Positions 7,286 to 15,822 of a stretch of DNA of 64,000 nucleotides are shown one piece after another; the stretch's first letter is position 1; every line of letters begins with the position of its first letter. Source of the DNA: Novosphingobium aerophilum (GTDB lineage Bacteria > Pseudomonadota > Alphaproteobacteria > Sphingomonadales > Sphingomonadaceae); contig NZ_JACLAU010000001.1 of NCBI RefSeq assembly GCF_014230305.1, forward strand, positions 248,001 to 312,000, read 5' to 3'. Both the position numbers and the translations under genes were made by a program. Below the pieces are notes generated by a model. That model saw only the letters and a program-made list of their open reading frames with translations, ran no database searches and was not told the DNA's origin.

Positions 7286-9010
7286 TCAGCGCAGCACAAG
7301 GTATTCGGGGCTGGCCATGACCAGCAGGATGGCGGCGTAGATGCGGTTGTTGATCCCCGCCGTGGTGGTCACCGCGATCGTGTCCAGCGCGGTCTTCATC
7401 TGCGCGATCGTCGCCGAGCTGATCTGGTTGGCTGCCAGCACCAGGTTGAGTTCGGCCAGCAGCGCCTGGCTGTCGGTCGCGATCGTGGTCAGGCTGGAGT
7501 AGTCCGGCTTGGCCTCGCCCGCGCCGCTGGCGATCAGCGACTGCATGTAGTTGACGTAGGCGATGATGGTCGGCTCGTTGGCGATCTGGAACTCGGGTGC
7601 GACCTGGCCCGCCGCGGAGATGGCGGTGCCGGGCGGGGTGTAGCCGGGGCGGAACCAGTTGAACACCGAAGGGGACCGCCCGGGGCTCTGGCCGAGCCGG
7701 TTGGCGGTGGAGCTGGTGTTGCCGAACGGCCATTGGTTGGTCGGCGAGGTGACATTGAAGGCGCGGGCCCACTGGGTCAGCCGCAGGATCGGCTCACGCA
7801 GCTTGCCGAAGCTGGTGGACGTCACCTGATTGTCGTCGCGCGCCTCGGCGTCGGTCAGGATCGCGCGGATCACCGCCTTCATGTCGCCCCGCACGCCGTT
7901 GCCGTTGTTGACGAAGACATTGGCGACGCGGTTGATGTAGGCGGGCGAGGGGTTCGAGGTGACCAGCCGCTGGATCAACTGCTTGCTGATGAACGGCGGC
8001 ATGCTGGCGTGATTGAACAGCCCGTCGAGCAGGATCTTGCGCGCCGTGGCGCCGTCGGTGCCGGCGGGAATGGTGATCGCGCCGTTGAGCAGGCTGGATG
8101 CCCCGGTTTCGCGGGTCGAATTGTTGATGATCAGCGGCAGGCGCATCCGCGCCGGAGTGGTGTTGTCGGTGTTGGCGAGCGTGTAGCCGGTCCACACCCG
8201 TGCGGCCTGCGACACGTCGGCCTGGGTGTAGGTCGCCACCGGAGCGCCACCCGACAGCACCTGCGACCCGTCCATGTTGAGCTGGTAGAGCCCGATCGTG
8301 AACAACTGCATCAGTTCGCGGGCATAGTTCTCGTCGGGGATCGAGCCGGTGGCCGGATTGGCCTTGCTGTTGCCCAGGAAGGTCAGGAACTGCGCCATCG
8401 CCGGGCTGGTCGAGACGAACTCCATGATGTCGCGGTAATTGCCGAAGGCATTGTCCCACAGCCCGTCAAGATAGGCCGCCATCACGAAGGACCGCCACGA
8501 GCTGGTCAGACCGTCGATCCCGACCACCCAGATCGACAGCAGGGCCAGCCCGACACGCTGGCGCAGAATGTCGCCACTGTTGATCAGTTGCGACCACATC
8601 ATGGCATCGAAACCGGCGGTGGAGTTGATGTTGGCCGCGGCGTCGTAGCCACCGGCGATCAGGAAGTCCCAGAACTTCTGGGGCCGGGCCATGGCCAGTT
8701 GGGTGTCGAGCCAGGCGTTGTAGCTCGACCCGGCGAGGTTGATGACGTCGGTACGGCCATAGCCGACACTGGCTTGCGAAAGAAACCGCGAGGCCTGGGT
8801 CGTGGTGATCGCCGCCGGGGTGATCGTGCCGCCGCCCGGGCTGCTGCCGGAACCGCCATCGCCGCAGGCTTCCAGCAGTACGGCGCCGAGGCTTACACCG
8901 GCAAGGCCCAGCCGCGGATCGATCCCGTTCCGGTCGGGTGCTGACGGGGCTGCCGGCTCTGCGGCAGCCGGCGTCCGGGTCTCGGGCGGGGTCCCGACAG
9001 CGTCTGACAT
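7286..9010 (-). CDS. DUF1800 family protein
   Basis: 574 residues from the ATG at 9010, preceded by a strong GAAGGAGGATTGG ribosome site; longer in-frame starts reach into non-coding DNA. Around residues 33-50 a modest hydrophobic stretch ends in LLEACGDGG, a possible lipobox, with a Gly/Ser-rich spacer after it, suggesting a surface or periplasmic protein. The DUF1800 body starts with ASRFLSQASVGYGRTDVINL and contains the family's DENYARELMQLFTIGLYQ block and a C-terminal MASPEYLVLR. No catalytic activity is established for the family. It is the first gene of the run that continues into DUF1501 and the virB genes. Confidence 0.9.
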   Translation of the reverse strand: MSDAVGTPPETRTPAAAEPAAPSAPDRNGIDPRLGLAGVSLGAVLLEACGDGGSGSSPGGGTITPAAITTTQASRFLSQASVGYGRTDVINLAGSSYNAWLDTQLAMARPQKFWDFLIAGGYDAAANINSTAGFDAMMWSQLINSGDILRQRVGLALLSIWVVGIDGLTSSWRSFVMAAYLDGLWDNAFGNYRDIMEFVSTSPAMAQFLTFLGNSKANPATGSIPDENYARELMQLFTIGLYQLNMDGSQVLSGGAPVATYTQADVSQAARVWTGYTLANTDNTTPARMRLPLIINNSTRETGASSLLNGAITIPAGTDGATARKILLDGLFNHASMPPFISKQLIQRLVTSNPSPAYINRVANVFVNNGNGVRGDMKAVIRAILTDAEARDDNQVTSTSFGKLREPILRLTQWARAFNVTSPTNQWPFGNTSSTANRLGQSPGRSPSVFNWFRPGYTPPGTAISAAGQVAPEFQIANEPTIIAYVNYMQSLIASGAGEAKPDYSSLTTIATDSQALLAELNLVLAANQISSATIAQMKTALDTIAVTTTAGINNRIYAAILLVMASPEYLVLR

Positions 9011-9393
9011 CCAATCCTCCTTCGGGGCCTCACCTTGGGGGCGCAAAAAGCGGGGAGAACTTGGGCGAGAATGCTTAAGGTTTGATGAGAGGCCAAGGTT
9101 GCGGCGCCAATCAACCATACGCCTTTTGTGCGAAGGGGCATGGCGATCACTGCGGGTTTTCGACAGTCTTGGGTATTGTTCAACAAAACCAGATTCTTGC
9201 ATCGACGGCGCGGAAGCCCGCCAGCGGCTACCGGGGCGCGTGGATGGCATGGTTAAGGCCATTTGGCCCACGCTTGGCGGCAGACTAGGGGAATGGCCGG
9301 AAAGGCCCGGTATCCCGTGGTAAACGGCCGATCCTAACGGCCCGTTCAGCGGGCGGGCGCAGGCTGGGGCCAAGGGGGGTGAGGAGAACGATC
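9011..9393. promoter_or_regulatory. Intergenic region upstream of the DUF1800-virB run
   Basis: 383 bp without a convincing gene. It must hold the minus-strand promoter for DUF1800 and the genes behind it, and probably the plus-strand promoter of the small membrane peptide. It is less GC-rich than its flanks around 9085-9200. A short palindrome TTGTT-C-AACAA lies at 9176-9186. I could not fix -35/-10 boxes with confidence. Confidence 0.4.
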
Positions 9394-9537
9394 ATGAGTC
9401 GTCCCGCACTGCAAGCCATCGCCCTGGTCTGGGGCATGATGCTGTTCGCTGCCCTGGCCATCCTGATCCTGCACTGGCGTTCGGACCAGCCCCGGTTCGA
9501 CCGTCAGGTCGATACGGTGCCGGCCAGCCGGTTCTGA
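9394..9537 (+). CDS. Small single-span membrane protein, 47 aa
   Basis: Not recognised as a named family. The ATG at 9394 is preceded by GAGGAGAACGATC, a good ribosome site, and the frame runs to TGA at 9537. The product has a short polar head (MSRPALQA), one hydrophobic helix (about residues 8-28, IALVWGMMLFAALAILILHW) and a polar, charged tail RSDQPRFDRQVDTVPASRF. This is the profile of an inner-membrane microprotein with a cytosolic or periplasmic tail. It is divergent from the DUF1800-virB run and is followed 15 bp later by a large inverted-repeat element. Confidence 0.6.
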   Translation: MSRPALQAIALVWGMMLFAALAILILHWRSDQPRFDRQVDTVPASRF

Positions 9538-9551
9538 CCCGGGCTGCCGCT

Positions 9552-9820
9552 AGAGCCTGTCCTGTTGAGGTGGATGCGCCGGGATTGGGCGGAGCGGGTC
9601 GGTGGGGAGGCGCGGCGCGCCGCAGGGGCTGGTTGCCCCCTGCAAGCGCCGCAACGCTGCCACCGGCCCGCTCCGCCCAACCCCTCCGGGGCGGGCCGAT
9701 TTTGGTCCAGCGCAGCGTCCATCGTCGGTCACTATGCATCAGCATAGCTCCCTCCTCTCTCCTCGCGCTGAACCAAAATCGGCTCCGTCACGGCGCATCC
9801 ACCTCAACAGGACAGGCTCT
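9552..9820. repeat. 269-bp nested inverted-repeat (MITE-like or cloverleaf) element
   Basis: The ends are perfect 29-bp inverted repeats: 9552-9580 (agagcctgtcctgttgaggt and on) and 9792-9820. Inside lie two more inverted-repeat pairs: 9582-9605 with 9660-9683 (22 of 24 matching) and 9695-9713 with 9765-9783 (18 of 19). Each encloses a smaller hairpin, for example ctatgc-atca-gcatag at 9732-9747. A single strand could thus fold as a closed stem with two side arms. No transposase and no clear target-site duplication are visible. It ends 4 bp from the stop of the convergent LysR gene, so it could also stop transcription from either side. Confidence 0.75.
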
Positions 9821-9824
9821 TGGC

Positions 9825-10727
9825 TTAGTCCAGCGCGGCCACGGTGGCGAGATGGGCGGCGAGATGATCGACCATCGCCCGCAGCCGTGACGGCACGGCC
9901 GGCAGCGGGGCATGCACGGCGAAGATGCCGACATCCTGCGACCCTTCGTATTCGGTCAGGATGCGCCGCAGGGTCCCGGCAGCCAGGGCCTCGCCCACGT
10001 CCCACAGCGAGCGTAGCGCGATCCCGCAGCCGCCCAGCGCCAGTTCGCGCACGACCTCGCTCGAATTGGTCCGGACATGGCTTTGCCCGGCCAGTGTGAC
10101 CGTGCCTTCGGGCCCGTCGAGCTGCCATGGCAACTGGCTGGTGGTGGCGAGCAGGCGATGCCCGGCCAGGTCGGCCAGGTCCCCGGGCGCACCGAACCGG
10201 TCGAGATAGGCTGGCGCGGCACAGAGCACCCGGCGGCTGGTGCCCAGGCGATGCGCCACGAGGCCCTTGCCCAGCAGCGGCCCGCCCTGGGCGCCGATCC
10301 GGATCGCCAGATCGCAGCGACCGTCGAGCAGGTCGACGAATTCGTCCGACAGGTCGACCGTCAGGCTGACCTCGGGCCAGGCCGCGATGAACGCGGGCAG
10401 GCAGGGGATCACGTGCATCCGTCCGAACGAGGTGGGGGCGGTGATCCGCAGCGGACCACGCGGCGGGCCTCCACCTCCGCCCACCCGCTCCTCCGCTTCG
10501 AGCAGCGCCGTGCGCAGCGGCAGCAGGGTGTCATGGAGATCGCGCCCGGCCGGGGTCAGCACCAGCCGGCGGGTGGTGCGGTGGATCAGGCGCGTGGAGA
10601 GTCGCAGCTCGAGGCGCGCCAGCCGTTTCGACAGCGCCGCCGTGGTCAGGCCGCGCGCGCGGGCCGCGGCAGAGATCGATCCGGCCTCGACGATGGCGAG
10701 GAACAGGTCGTAATCGGGATCGAACAT
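9825..10727 (-). CDS. LysR-family transcriptional regulator
   Basis: 300 residues, the standard LysR length. The winged helix-turn-helix is at about residues 1-60 (FLAIVEAGSISAAARARGLT, then ALSKRLARLELRLSTRLIHRTTR). The substrate-binding domain (about 90-295) begins with GPLRITAPTSFGRMHVIPCL, typical of the CrgA/DmlR-type LysR subgroup. It lies downstream of the acetyl-CoA acetyltransferase gene on the same strand, 85 bp away. An 11-bp-arm palindrome in that gap overlaps a possible -10 box, suggesting its own autoregulated promoter. Effector and targets are unknown. Confidence 0.9.
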   Translation of the reverse strand: MFDPDYDLFLAIVEAGSISAAARARGLTTAALSKRLARLELRLSTRLIHRTTRRLVLTPAGRDLHDTLLPLRTALLEAEERVGGGGGPPRGPLRITAPTSFGRMHVIPCLPAFIAAWPEVSLTVDLSDEFVDLLDGRCDLAIRIGAQGGPLLGKGLVAHRLGTSRRVLCAAPAYLDRFGAPGDLADLAGHRLLATTSQLPWQLDGPEGTVTLAGQSHVRTNSSEVVRELALGGCGIALRSLWDVGEALAAGTLRRILTEYEGSQDVGIFAVHAPLPAVPSRLRAMVDHLAAHLATVAALD

Positions 10728-10746
10728 TGTTGACGCACCGGACGAG

Positions 10747-10771
10747 CTAGAACGGATTGTATCCGTTCTAG
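10747..10771 (-). promoter_or_regulatory. Perfect palindrome overlapping the LysR promoter
   Basis: Eleven-base perfect arms ctagaacggat and atccgttctag flank a tgt spacer. On the minus strand the centre reads TACAAT, a good -10 box for the LysR gene starting at 10727. No T-run follows in the thiolase transcript, so an autoregulatory operator is more likely than a terminator. Confidence 0.5.
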
Positions 10772-10812
10772 GCCAGTCCGGCGCGGCGCGATAGGGGTCG
10801 GCGCCCCCCGGA

Positions 10813-12000
10813 TCAGACCAGCTCGATCGCCACGGCCGTGGCCTCGCCGCCGCCGATGCACAGCGAGGCGACGCCGCGCTTCTTGCCGTGGTGCTTCAGC
10901 GCGGCAACCAGCGTGGCGATGATCCGCGCGCCGCTGGCGCCGATCGGATGGCCCAGCGCGGTCGCGCCGCCGTGGACGTTGACCTTCTCATGCGGGATGC
11001 CGAGATCGCGCATCGCGATCATGGTCACCGCGGCGAAGGCCTCGTTGATTTCGAACAGGTCGACATCGTCGATGGTCCAGCCCGCCTTGTCCAGCACCTT
11101 GCGGATCGCCGGGACCGGGGCGGTGGTGAACAGCGCCGGTTCGTGGGCGTGTCCGGCCGTGGCGATCAGCACCGCCTCGCGCGAGAGGCCCCGCGCCGCC
11201 GCAACGCTTTCGCGGGTGAGGACCAGCGCCGCGGCGCCATCCGAGATCGACGAGGCATTGGCCGCGGTGATCGTCCCGTCCTTGCGGAAGGCCGGCTTCA
11301 GCGTCGGGATCTTGTCGGGCCGGGCGTTGCCGGGCTGTTCGTCGACCGTCACCTCGGTCTCACCCGCGCGGCTCTTGACCGTGATCGGCACGACTTCGGC
11401 GGCGAAGGCGCCGCTGGCGATCGCCTGCCGGGCGCGGTTGAGGCTTTCCAGCGCATAGGCGTCCTGGTCGGCCCGGCTGAACTGGTATTGTTCGACCGTA
11501 TCCTCGGCGAATGCGCCCATCGCCTTGCCGGGGGTATAGGCATCCTCCAGCCCGTCGAGCATCATGTGGTCGTAGATCACGTCATGCCCGATGCGCGCAC
11601 CGGCGCGGTGCTTGGTCATCAGGAAGGGCGCGTTCGACATGCTCTCCATCCCCCCGGCAACGATCACGTCGGCGGTGCCCGCGCTCAGCGCCTCGTGCGC
11701 CATGATCGTGGCCTGCATGCCCGAACCGCAGACCTTGCTGACCGTGGTCGCCTCGACCGACAGCGGCAGTCCGGCCTTGAGCGCAGCCTGCCGCGCCGGG
11801 GCCTGCCCCAACCCGGCCGACAGGACACAACCCATGTAGAGGCGATCGATCGCTTCCGGCTCCACCCCGGCGCGGGCGACCGCCGCCTTGACCGCGGTCG
11901 CGCCCAGTTCGGTGGCGGAGACCCCCGACAGCGCGCCCTGGAAGCCGCCCATCGGGGTGCGGGCGAACGAGGCGATGATGACGGGATCGTGCTGGGACAT
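10813..12000 (-). CDS. Acetyl-CoA C-acetyltransferase (thiolase)
   Basis: 395 residues, typical of biosynthetic or degradative thiolase. The nucleophile is Cys91 in SKVCGSGMQA. The other active-site elements are NEAFA, His351 in GHPIGASGAR and Cys381 in CIGGGEA. The enzyme condenses two acetyl-CoA to acetoacetyl-CoA or runs the reverse cleavage, in the cytosol. The residue pattern near GGMESMSNAPFL is that of the AtoB/PhaA group rather than FadA. There is no phaB or phaC neighbour to settle a PHB role. The gene is divergent from malate synthase G (195-bp gap), which consumes acetyl-CoA in the glyoxylate shunt. Confidence 0.92.
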   Translation of the reverse strand: MSQHDPVIIASFARTPMGGFQGALSGVSATELGATAVKAAVARAGVEPEAIDRLYMGCVLSAGLGQAPARQAALKAGLPLSVEATTVSKVCGSGMQATIMAHEALSAGTADVIVAGGMESMSNAPFLMTKHRAGARIGHDVIYDHMMLDGLEDAYTPGKAMGAFAEDTVEQYQFSRADQDAYALESLNRARQAIASGAFAAEVVPITVKSRAGETEVTVDEQPGNARPDKIPTLKPAFRKDGTITAANASSISDGAAALVLTRESVAAARGLSREAVLIATAGHAHEPALFTTAPVPAIRKVLDKAGWTIDDVDLFEINEAFAAVTMIAMRDLGIPHEKVNVHGGATALGHPIGASGARIIATLVAALKHHGKKRGVASLCIGGGEATAVAIELV

Positions 12001-12195
12001 GGTCAGGACCTTCCGGTTGCGCTGGCTGGGCCGCGACGCGGCTCCGCTTTCGCCGCGCTAGGTGGCGTCCGACCGCCCGGGCGTCAAGGCGCTTTGCCCC
12101 GGGTGGCTCCATCGTTTCCCTGAAGTAAAAGCTGTGTTGAACTCTTTCCTTCTACCGAAAGGGCGGGGCCTCCGCTAGCAGGGCCGGGAAGGGAT

Positions 12196-14304
12196 ATGAC
12201 CATGACGGAATACGTGAATCGCGCCGGCCTGCAGGTCGCCACTGAGCTGGCGAGCTTCATCGAGACGCGGGCCCTGCCCGGCACCGGGATGGCACCCGAG
12301 GCGTTCTGGGAAGGCGCTGCCGCGATCTTCGCCCGGTTCACGCCGCGCAACCGCGACCTGCTTGCGCGCCGCGACGCGCTCCAGTCGGACATCGATGGCT
12401 GGCATCAGGCGCAAGCCGGCCAGCCGCAGGACCTGCCCGCCTACCGGGCCTTTCTGCAGGACATCGGCTATTTGGTGCCCGAGCCTGCCCCGTTCACCGT
12501 CGCCCCCCGCCATGTCGACCGCGAACTGGCCGAAGTGGCCGGGCCCCAGTTGGTCGTCCCGGTGCTCAACGCCCGGTTCCTGCTCAATGCCGCCAATGCG
12601 CGGTGGGGCAGCCTCTACGATGCGCTTTATGGCACCGACGCGATTCCCGGCGCGCCGGCCGGGCCTGGCTATGACGCGGCGCGCGGTGCCGAGGTGATCG
12701 CCTGGGCCAAGGCCTTCCTCGACGACGCCGTGCCGCTGGCTGCCGGACGCTGGGCCGACTGGGCCGGTGGACGGCCGGTGCTGGCCGATCCCGCCCAACT
12801 CGTTGGCCGTGCCGACGACAACTGGCTGTTCGCGCACCGTGGCCTGCACATCGAGGTGGTGATCGACCGCAGTCACCCGATCGGCCGCGACGATCCCGCC
12901 GGGATCGCCGACGTGATCGTGGAGGCGGCCCTGACCACGATCTGCGATTTCGAGGACTCGGTCGCCGCGGTCGACGCCGAGGACAAGGTGGCCGCCTATG
13001 CCAATTGGCTGGGGCTGATGCAGGGCGACCTGGCCGACACCTTCGCGAAGGGCGGGGAAACCATCACGCGGCGGCTCAACCCCGACCGCGCCTATGTCGC
13101 GCCTGACGGGACACCGTTCACGCTTCCCGGCCGCTCGCTCCTGCTGGTCCGCAACGTCGGCCACCTGATGACCAATCCGGCCGTGCTGCTCCCGGATGGC
13201 GGCGAGGCACCGGAGGGTATCCTTGACGGGATCGTCACCAGCCTGATCGCGCTGCACGATCTCAAGGGTGCCGGGCCGATCCGCAACAGCCGGACGGGAT
13301 CGGTCTATATCGTCAAGCCCAAGATGCACGGGCCGGATGAATGCGCCTTCGCCAATGACCTGTTCGACGCGGTCGAGGACCTGCTCGGGCTGGCGCGGCA
13401 CACGCTGAAGATCGGGGTGATGGACGAGGAGCGCCGGACCAGCGCCAACCTGGCCGCCTGCATCCATGCGGTGAAGGACCGCATCATGTTCATCAACACC
13501 GGCTTCCTCGACCGCACCGGGGACGAGATGCACACCTCGATGCGGGCCGGGCCGATGCTGCGCAAGGGCGACATGAAGGCCAGCGCCTGGATCCAGGCCT
13601 ACGAGGACCGCAATGTGCAGATCGGACTCGCCTGCGGGCTGTCGGGCCGGGCCCAGATCGGCAAGGGCATGTGGGCCATGCCGGACCGGATGGGCGACAT
13701 GCTGGTGCAGAAGGTCGGCCACCCGCGGACCGGCGCCAACACCGCCTGGGTGCCCTCGCCGACCGCGGCGACGCTGCATGCCACCCATTACCACCGGGTC
13801 GACGTCTTCGCCCGCCAGGCGGAGCGCCGGGCCGAACCGGTCGCTTCGCTCGACGCGCTGCTGACCATCCCGGTCGCCGCCGGCCAGAACTGGTCCGCCG
13901 GCGAGATCGCCGAGGAGATTGACAACAACGCCCAGGGCATCCTCGGCTATGTCGTGCGCTGGATCGACCAGGGAGTCGGCTGCTCCAAGGTGCCCGATAT
14001 CAACGATGTCGGGCTGATGGAGGACCGGGCGACGCTGCGCATTTCCAGCCAGCACATCGCCAACTGGCTGCTCCACGGAGTGGTCACGCCCGAGCAGGTC
14101 GATGCCGCGCTGCTGCGCATGGCGGCCAAGGTCGACGCCCAGAACGCCGCCGACCCGCTGTACCGGCCGATGGCCGTGGATCCGGACGGCAGCCTGGCCT
14201 TCCAGGCCGCCCGCGCGCTCGTGTTCGAAGGGCTGGAGCAGCCCAACGGCTACACCGAGCCGCTGCTCCACGCCTTCCGCCGCAAGGTGAAGGGGGAGGG
14301 CTGA
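12196..14304 (+). CDS. glcB: Malate synthase G
   Basis: 702 residues, close to the E. coli GlcB length. It condenses glyoxylate with acetyl-CoA to malate. Recognisable family blocks are [52 protein letters not shown] (Mg/glyoxylate site region), [12 protein letters not shown] and [20 protein letters not shown] near residues 595-615, which carries the catalytic Asp. The start is ATG 12196 (Met3 at 12202 is possible), with GGGAAGGG upstream. No isocitrate lyase or glycolate oxidase gene is adjacent. Glyoxylate could come from the hydroxyacid and glycerate genes further along, but that link is inference. Confidence 0.97.
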   Translation: MTMTEYVNRAGLQVATELASFIETRALPGTGMAPEAFWEGAAAIFARFTPRNRDLLARRDALQSDIDGWHQAQAGQPQDLPAYRAFLQDIGYLVPEPAPFTVAPRHVDRELAEVAGPQLVVPVLNARFLLNAANARWGSLYDALYGTDAIPGAPAGPGYDAARGAEVIAWAKAFLDDAVPLAAGRWADWAGGRPVLADPAQLVGRADDNWLFAHRGLHIEVVIDRSHPIGRDDPAGIADVIVEAALTTICDFEDSVAAVDAEDKVAAYANWLGLMQGDLADTFAKGGETITRRLNPDRAYVAPDGTPFTLPGRSLLLVRNVGHLMTNPAVLLPDGGEAPEGILDGIVTSLIALHDLKGAGPIRNSRTGSVYIVKPKMHGPDECAFANDLFDAVEDLLGLARHTLKIGVMDEERRTSANLAACIHAVKDRIMFINTGFLDRTGDEMHTSMRAGPMLRKGDMKASAWIQAYEDRNVQIGLACGLSGRAQIGKGMWAMPDRMGDMLVQKVGHPRTGANTAWVPSPTAATLHATHYHRVDVFARQAERRAEPVASLDALLTIPVAAGQNWSAGEIAEEIDNNAQGILGYVVRWIDQGVGCSKVPDINDVGLMEDRATLRISSQHIANWLLHGVVTPEQVDAALLRMAAKVDAQNAADPLYRPMAVDPDGSLAFQAARALVFEGLEQPNGYTEPLLHAFRRKVKGEG

Positions 14305-14325
14305 CCGGCGCCCGGCTTGGCGACA

Positions 14326-15699
14326 TCACTCCTGACGGAACTGTCCGGGCGCGAGGCACTGGCCGCGGTTATAGGCGCCGACGTTGCGGATCACGTCGTC
14401 CGGGCGAGCCTCCACCCGCCGGCCGGTGGCAACGCTGGCCAGGACCCGGGCGATGAGCTGGTCGAGGCGGGTGACCTGGTAGCAGGCGACATCGGGCTCG
14501 GCATGGCCATCGCCCACACCGCTGTCATCGGTGAGGAAAATGTAGCGGCCCTGGGTCAGCGCCGCCATCGATCGCAGCACGTACTGGGCATCGTCATCCA
14601 CTCCGCTGGCGCCGACCGGGATCACCTGGACTCCCTGGGCCCGCAGCCCCTGGGTCAGCGCCAGAGTGCGGCCGATCCGGTCGCCGTGCGGCGGCGCATC
14701 CGTGACCAGCAGCACCGCCTTGGCCGCGTTTGAGCGCCATTGCAGACGGGTCGAGGCCGCCACGGCCTGGTCGAGCGCTTCGGGCGCGTCGCCGCCGCCG
14801 CCGGCGTCCTGATCGGCGATGAAGTGGCGCACGTCATCCATGCGTTCGGTCAGCGGCGCCGTCCGCACGACGTAATCGTCCCCGTCGTCGCGGAACAGGA
14901 CCACGCCGATGCGCAGGCTGACATTGCCGGCATTGCGCTGGAGCCGCGCGATGATCGCATCGAGTTCCGCCCGCAGGAAGGCCATCTCGTCCCCCATGCT
15001 GCCGGTGGTGTCGACCACGATCGCCAGGTCCATCGCCGCAGGGGGCGTCGCGATCCCGCCGAGCAAGACCGGGATCAGGCGCTGGCCGTGGAGCCGGACC
15101 GGAACCATGACCGATCCCGCCGCCGAGCGGACATCGAGCACAGTCGATTCCGGGACCCCGTCCATGCGCGGATAGACCGAGGCCGTGCCGTCAGCCACGG
15201 TGGTGACCTGCAGCGGCGTCCCGTTGCGCCGCACGCTGATCCGCGCGAACGGCACGGGCTGTCCGCGGCGGTCGAACACGCGCAGCACCACGCGGGAGCG
15301 GGTGTCCACGAAATCGAGCTTCTGCCCGCTGGTTTGCAGGTAATGGCTGGCATAGCGGGCATACTGTGCGGGGTTGAGCAGATCATCGACATCCCCGGCG
15401 GTCAGGAGACCGGACTGCGGCGCGGGGCTGGGAGTTGCCGTCGGTCCGCGGTCCTCGATCACGGCCGGGCGATAGGCCGGTTCGACCACCGTGGTTTCGG
15501 TCCGGTGATCGACCAGACCCGGGATCGACAGCTCGGTCTTCGAGGTCGTGACCCGGACCGGGGCCTCGGCCCGACTGACGGTCGAAGGCGCCGGCGCCTC
15601 CTCCGCGCCCTTGCACCCCGCCGCGAGCAGGACAAGGGGCAGGGCCAGCCCGATCCGGCTGCCCAGGGTGTTGCGGGAAAGCTTGGCAGGGAGACGCAT
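14326..15699 (-). CDS. VWA-domain lipoprotein
   Basis: 457 residues. A type II signal peptide ends in LLAAGC (lipidated Cys29). A low-complexity region (about 35-100) precedes a beta-rich carboxypeptidase-regulatory-like segment (about 135-200, VVLRVFDRRGQPVPFARISV). A VWA domain follows with an intact MIDAS motif DTTGSMGDE near residues 229-237 and TDAPPHG further on. Anchored extracytoplasmic VWA proteins bind metal-dependent protein partners. The sequence recalls VWA proteins with a vWA/Mg-chelatase-like fold but no specific partner can be named. It converges on malate synthase G (21-bp gap) and is divergent from the photolyase-like gene. Confidence 0.85.
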   Translation of the reverse strand: MRLPAKLSRNTLGSRIGLALPLVLLAAGCKGAEEAPAPSTVSRAEAPVRVTTSKTELSIPGLVDHRTETTVVEPAYRPAVIEDRGPTATPSPAPQSGLLTAGDVDDLLNPAQYARYASHYLQTSGQKLDFVDTRSRVVLRVFDRRGQPVPFARISVRRNGTPLQVTTVADGTASVYPRMDGVPESTVLDVRSAAGSVMVPVRLHGQRLIPVLLGGIATPPAAMDLAIVVDTTGSMGDEMAFLRAELDAIIARLQRNAGNVSLRIGVVLFRDDGDDYVVRTAPLTERMDDVRHFIADQDAGGGGDAPEALDQAVAASTRLQWRSNAAKAVLLVTDAPPHGDRIGRTLALTQGLRAQGVQVIPVGASGVDDDAQYVLRSMAALTQGRYIFLTDDSGVGDGHAEPDVACYQVTRLDQLIARVLASVATGRRVEARPDDVIRNVGAYNRGQCLAPGQFRQE

Positions 15700-15729
15700 G
15701 GCACACCTCTCACATTGTTGTGCCGCTAT

Positions 15730-15752
15730 ATGTCTACTTAAATGATAGACAT
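15730..15752. promoter_or_regulatory. Operator-like inverted repeat between divergent genes
   Basis: ATGTCTA and TAGACAT are perfect 7-base arms separated by 9 bp. The site is in the AT-rich gap between the VWA lipoprotein (minus) and the photolyase-like gene (plus). It overlaps the first in-frame ATG (15742) of the latter, which argues that the true start is downstream. Confidence 0.5.
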
Positions 15753-15822
15753 TACAAGAGGGGGCAGCAGCGGCCGTGAGGGCAGGCTGACAGCACCCTT
15801 TCCCGGCGCTAGCGCGGGCCTC

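Noticed and set aside
5864-8944. Very long plus-strand open frame of about 1,026 codons opposite DUF1501/DUF1800
   Set aside because: It is the antisense of two well-conserved genes with good ribosome sites, is rich in Arg/Gly/Ala/His, has no domain match and is a by-product of high GC.
1-9010. Integrative conjugative element or plasmid transfer region
   Set aside because: No relaxase, origin of transfer, integrase, tRNA junction or partition gene is visible, and the flanking genes are ordinary metabolism.
9552-9820. Intact insertion sequence
   Set aside because: There is no transposase frame inside and the 211-bp interior is too short for one; no target duplication seen.
12175-14271. 698-codon minus-strand frame opposite malate synthase G
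   Set aside because: It is a mirror of a gene whose whole family pattern is intact on the plus strand; no ribosome site and biased composition.
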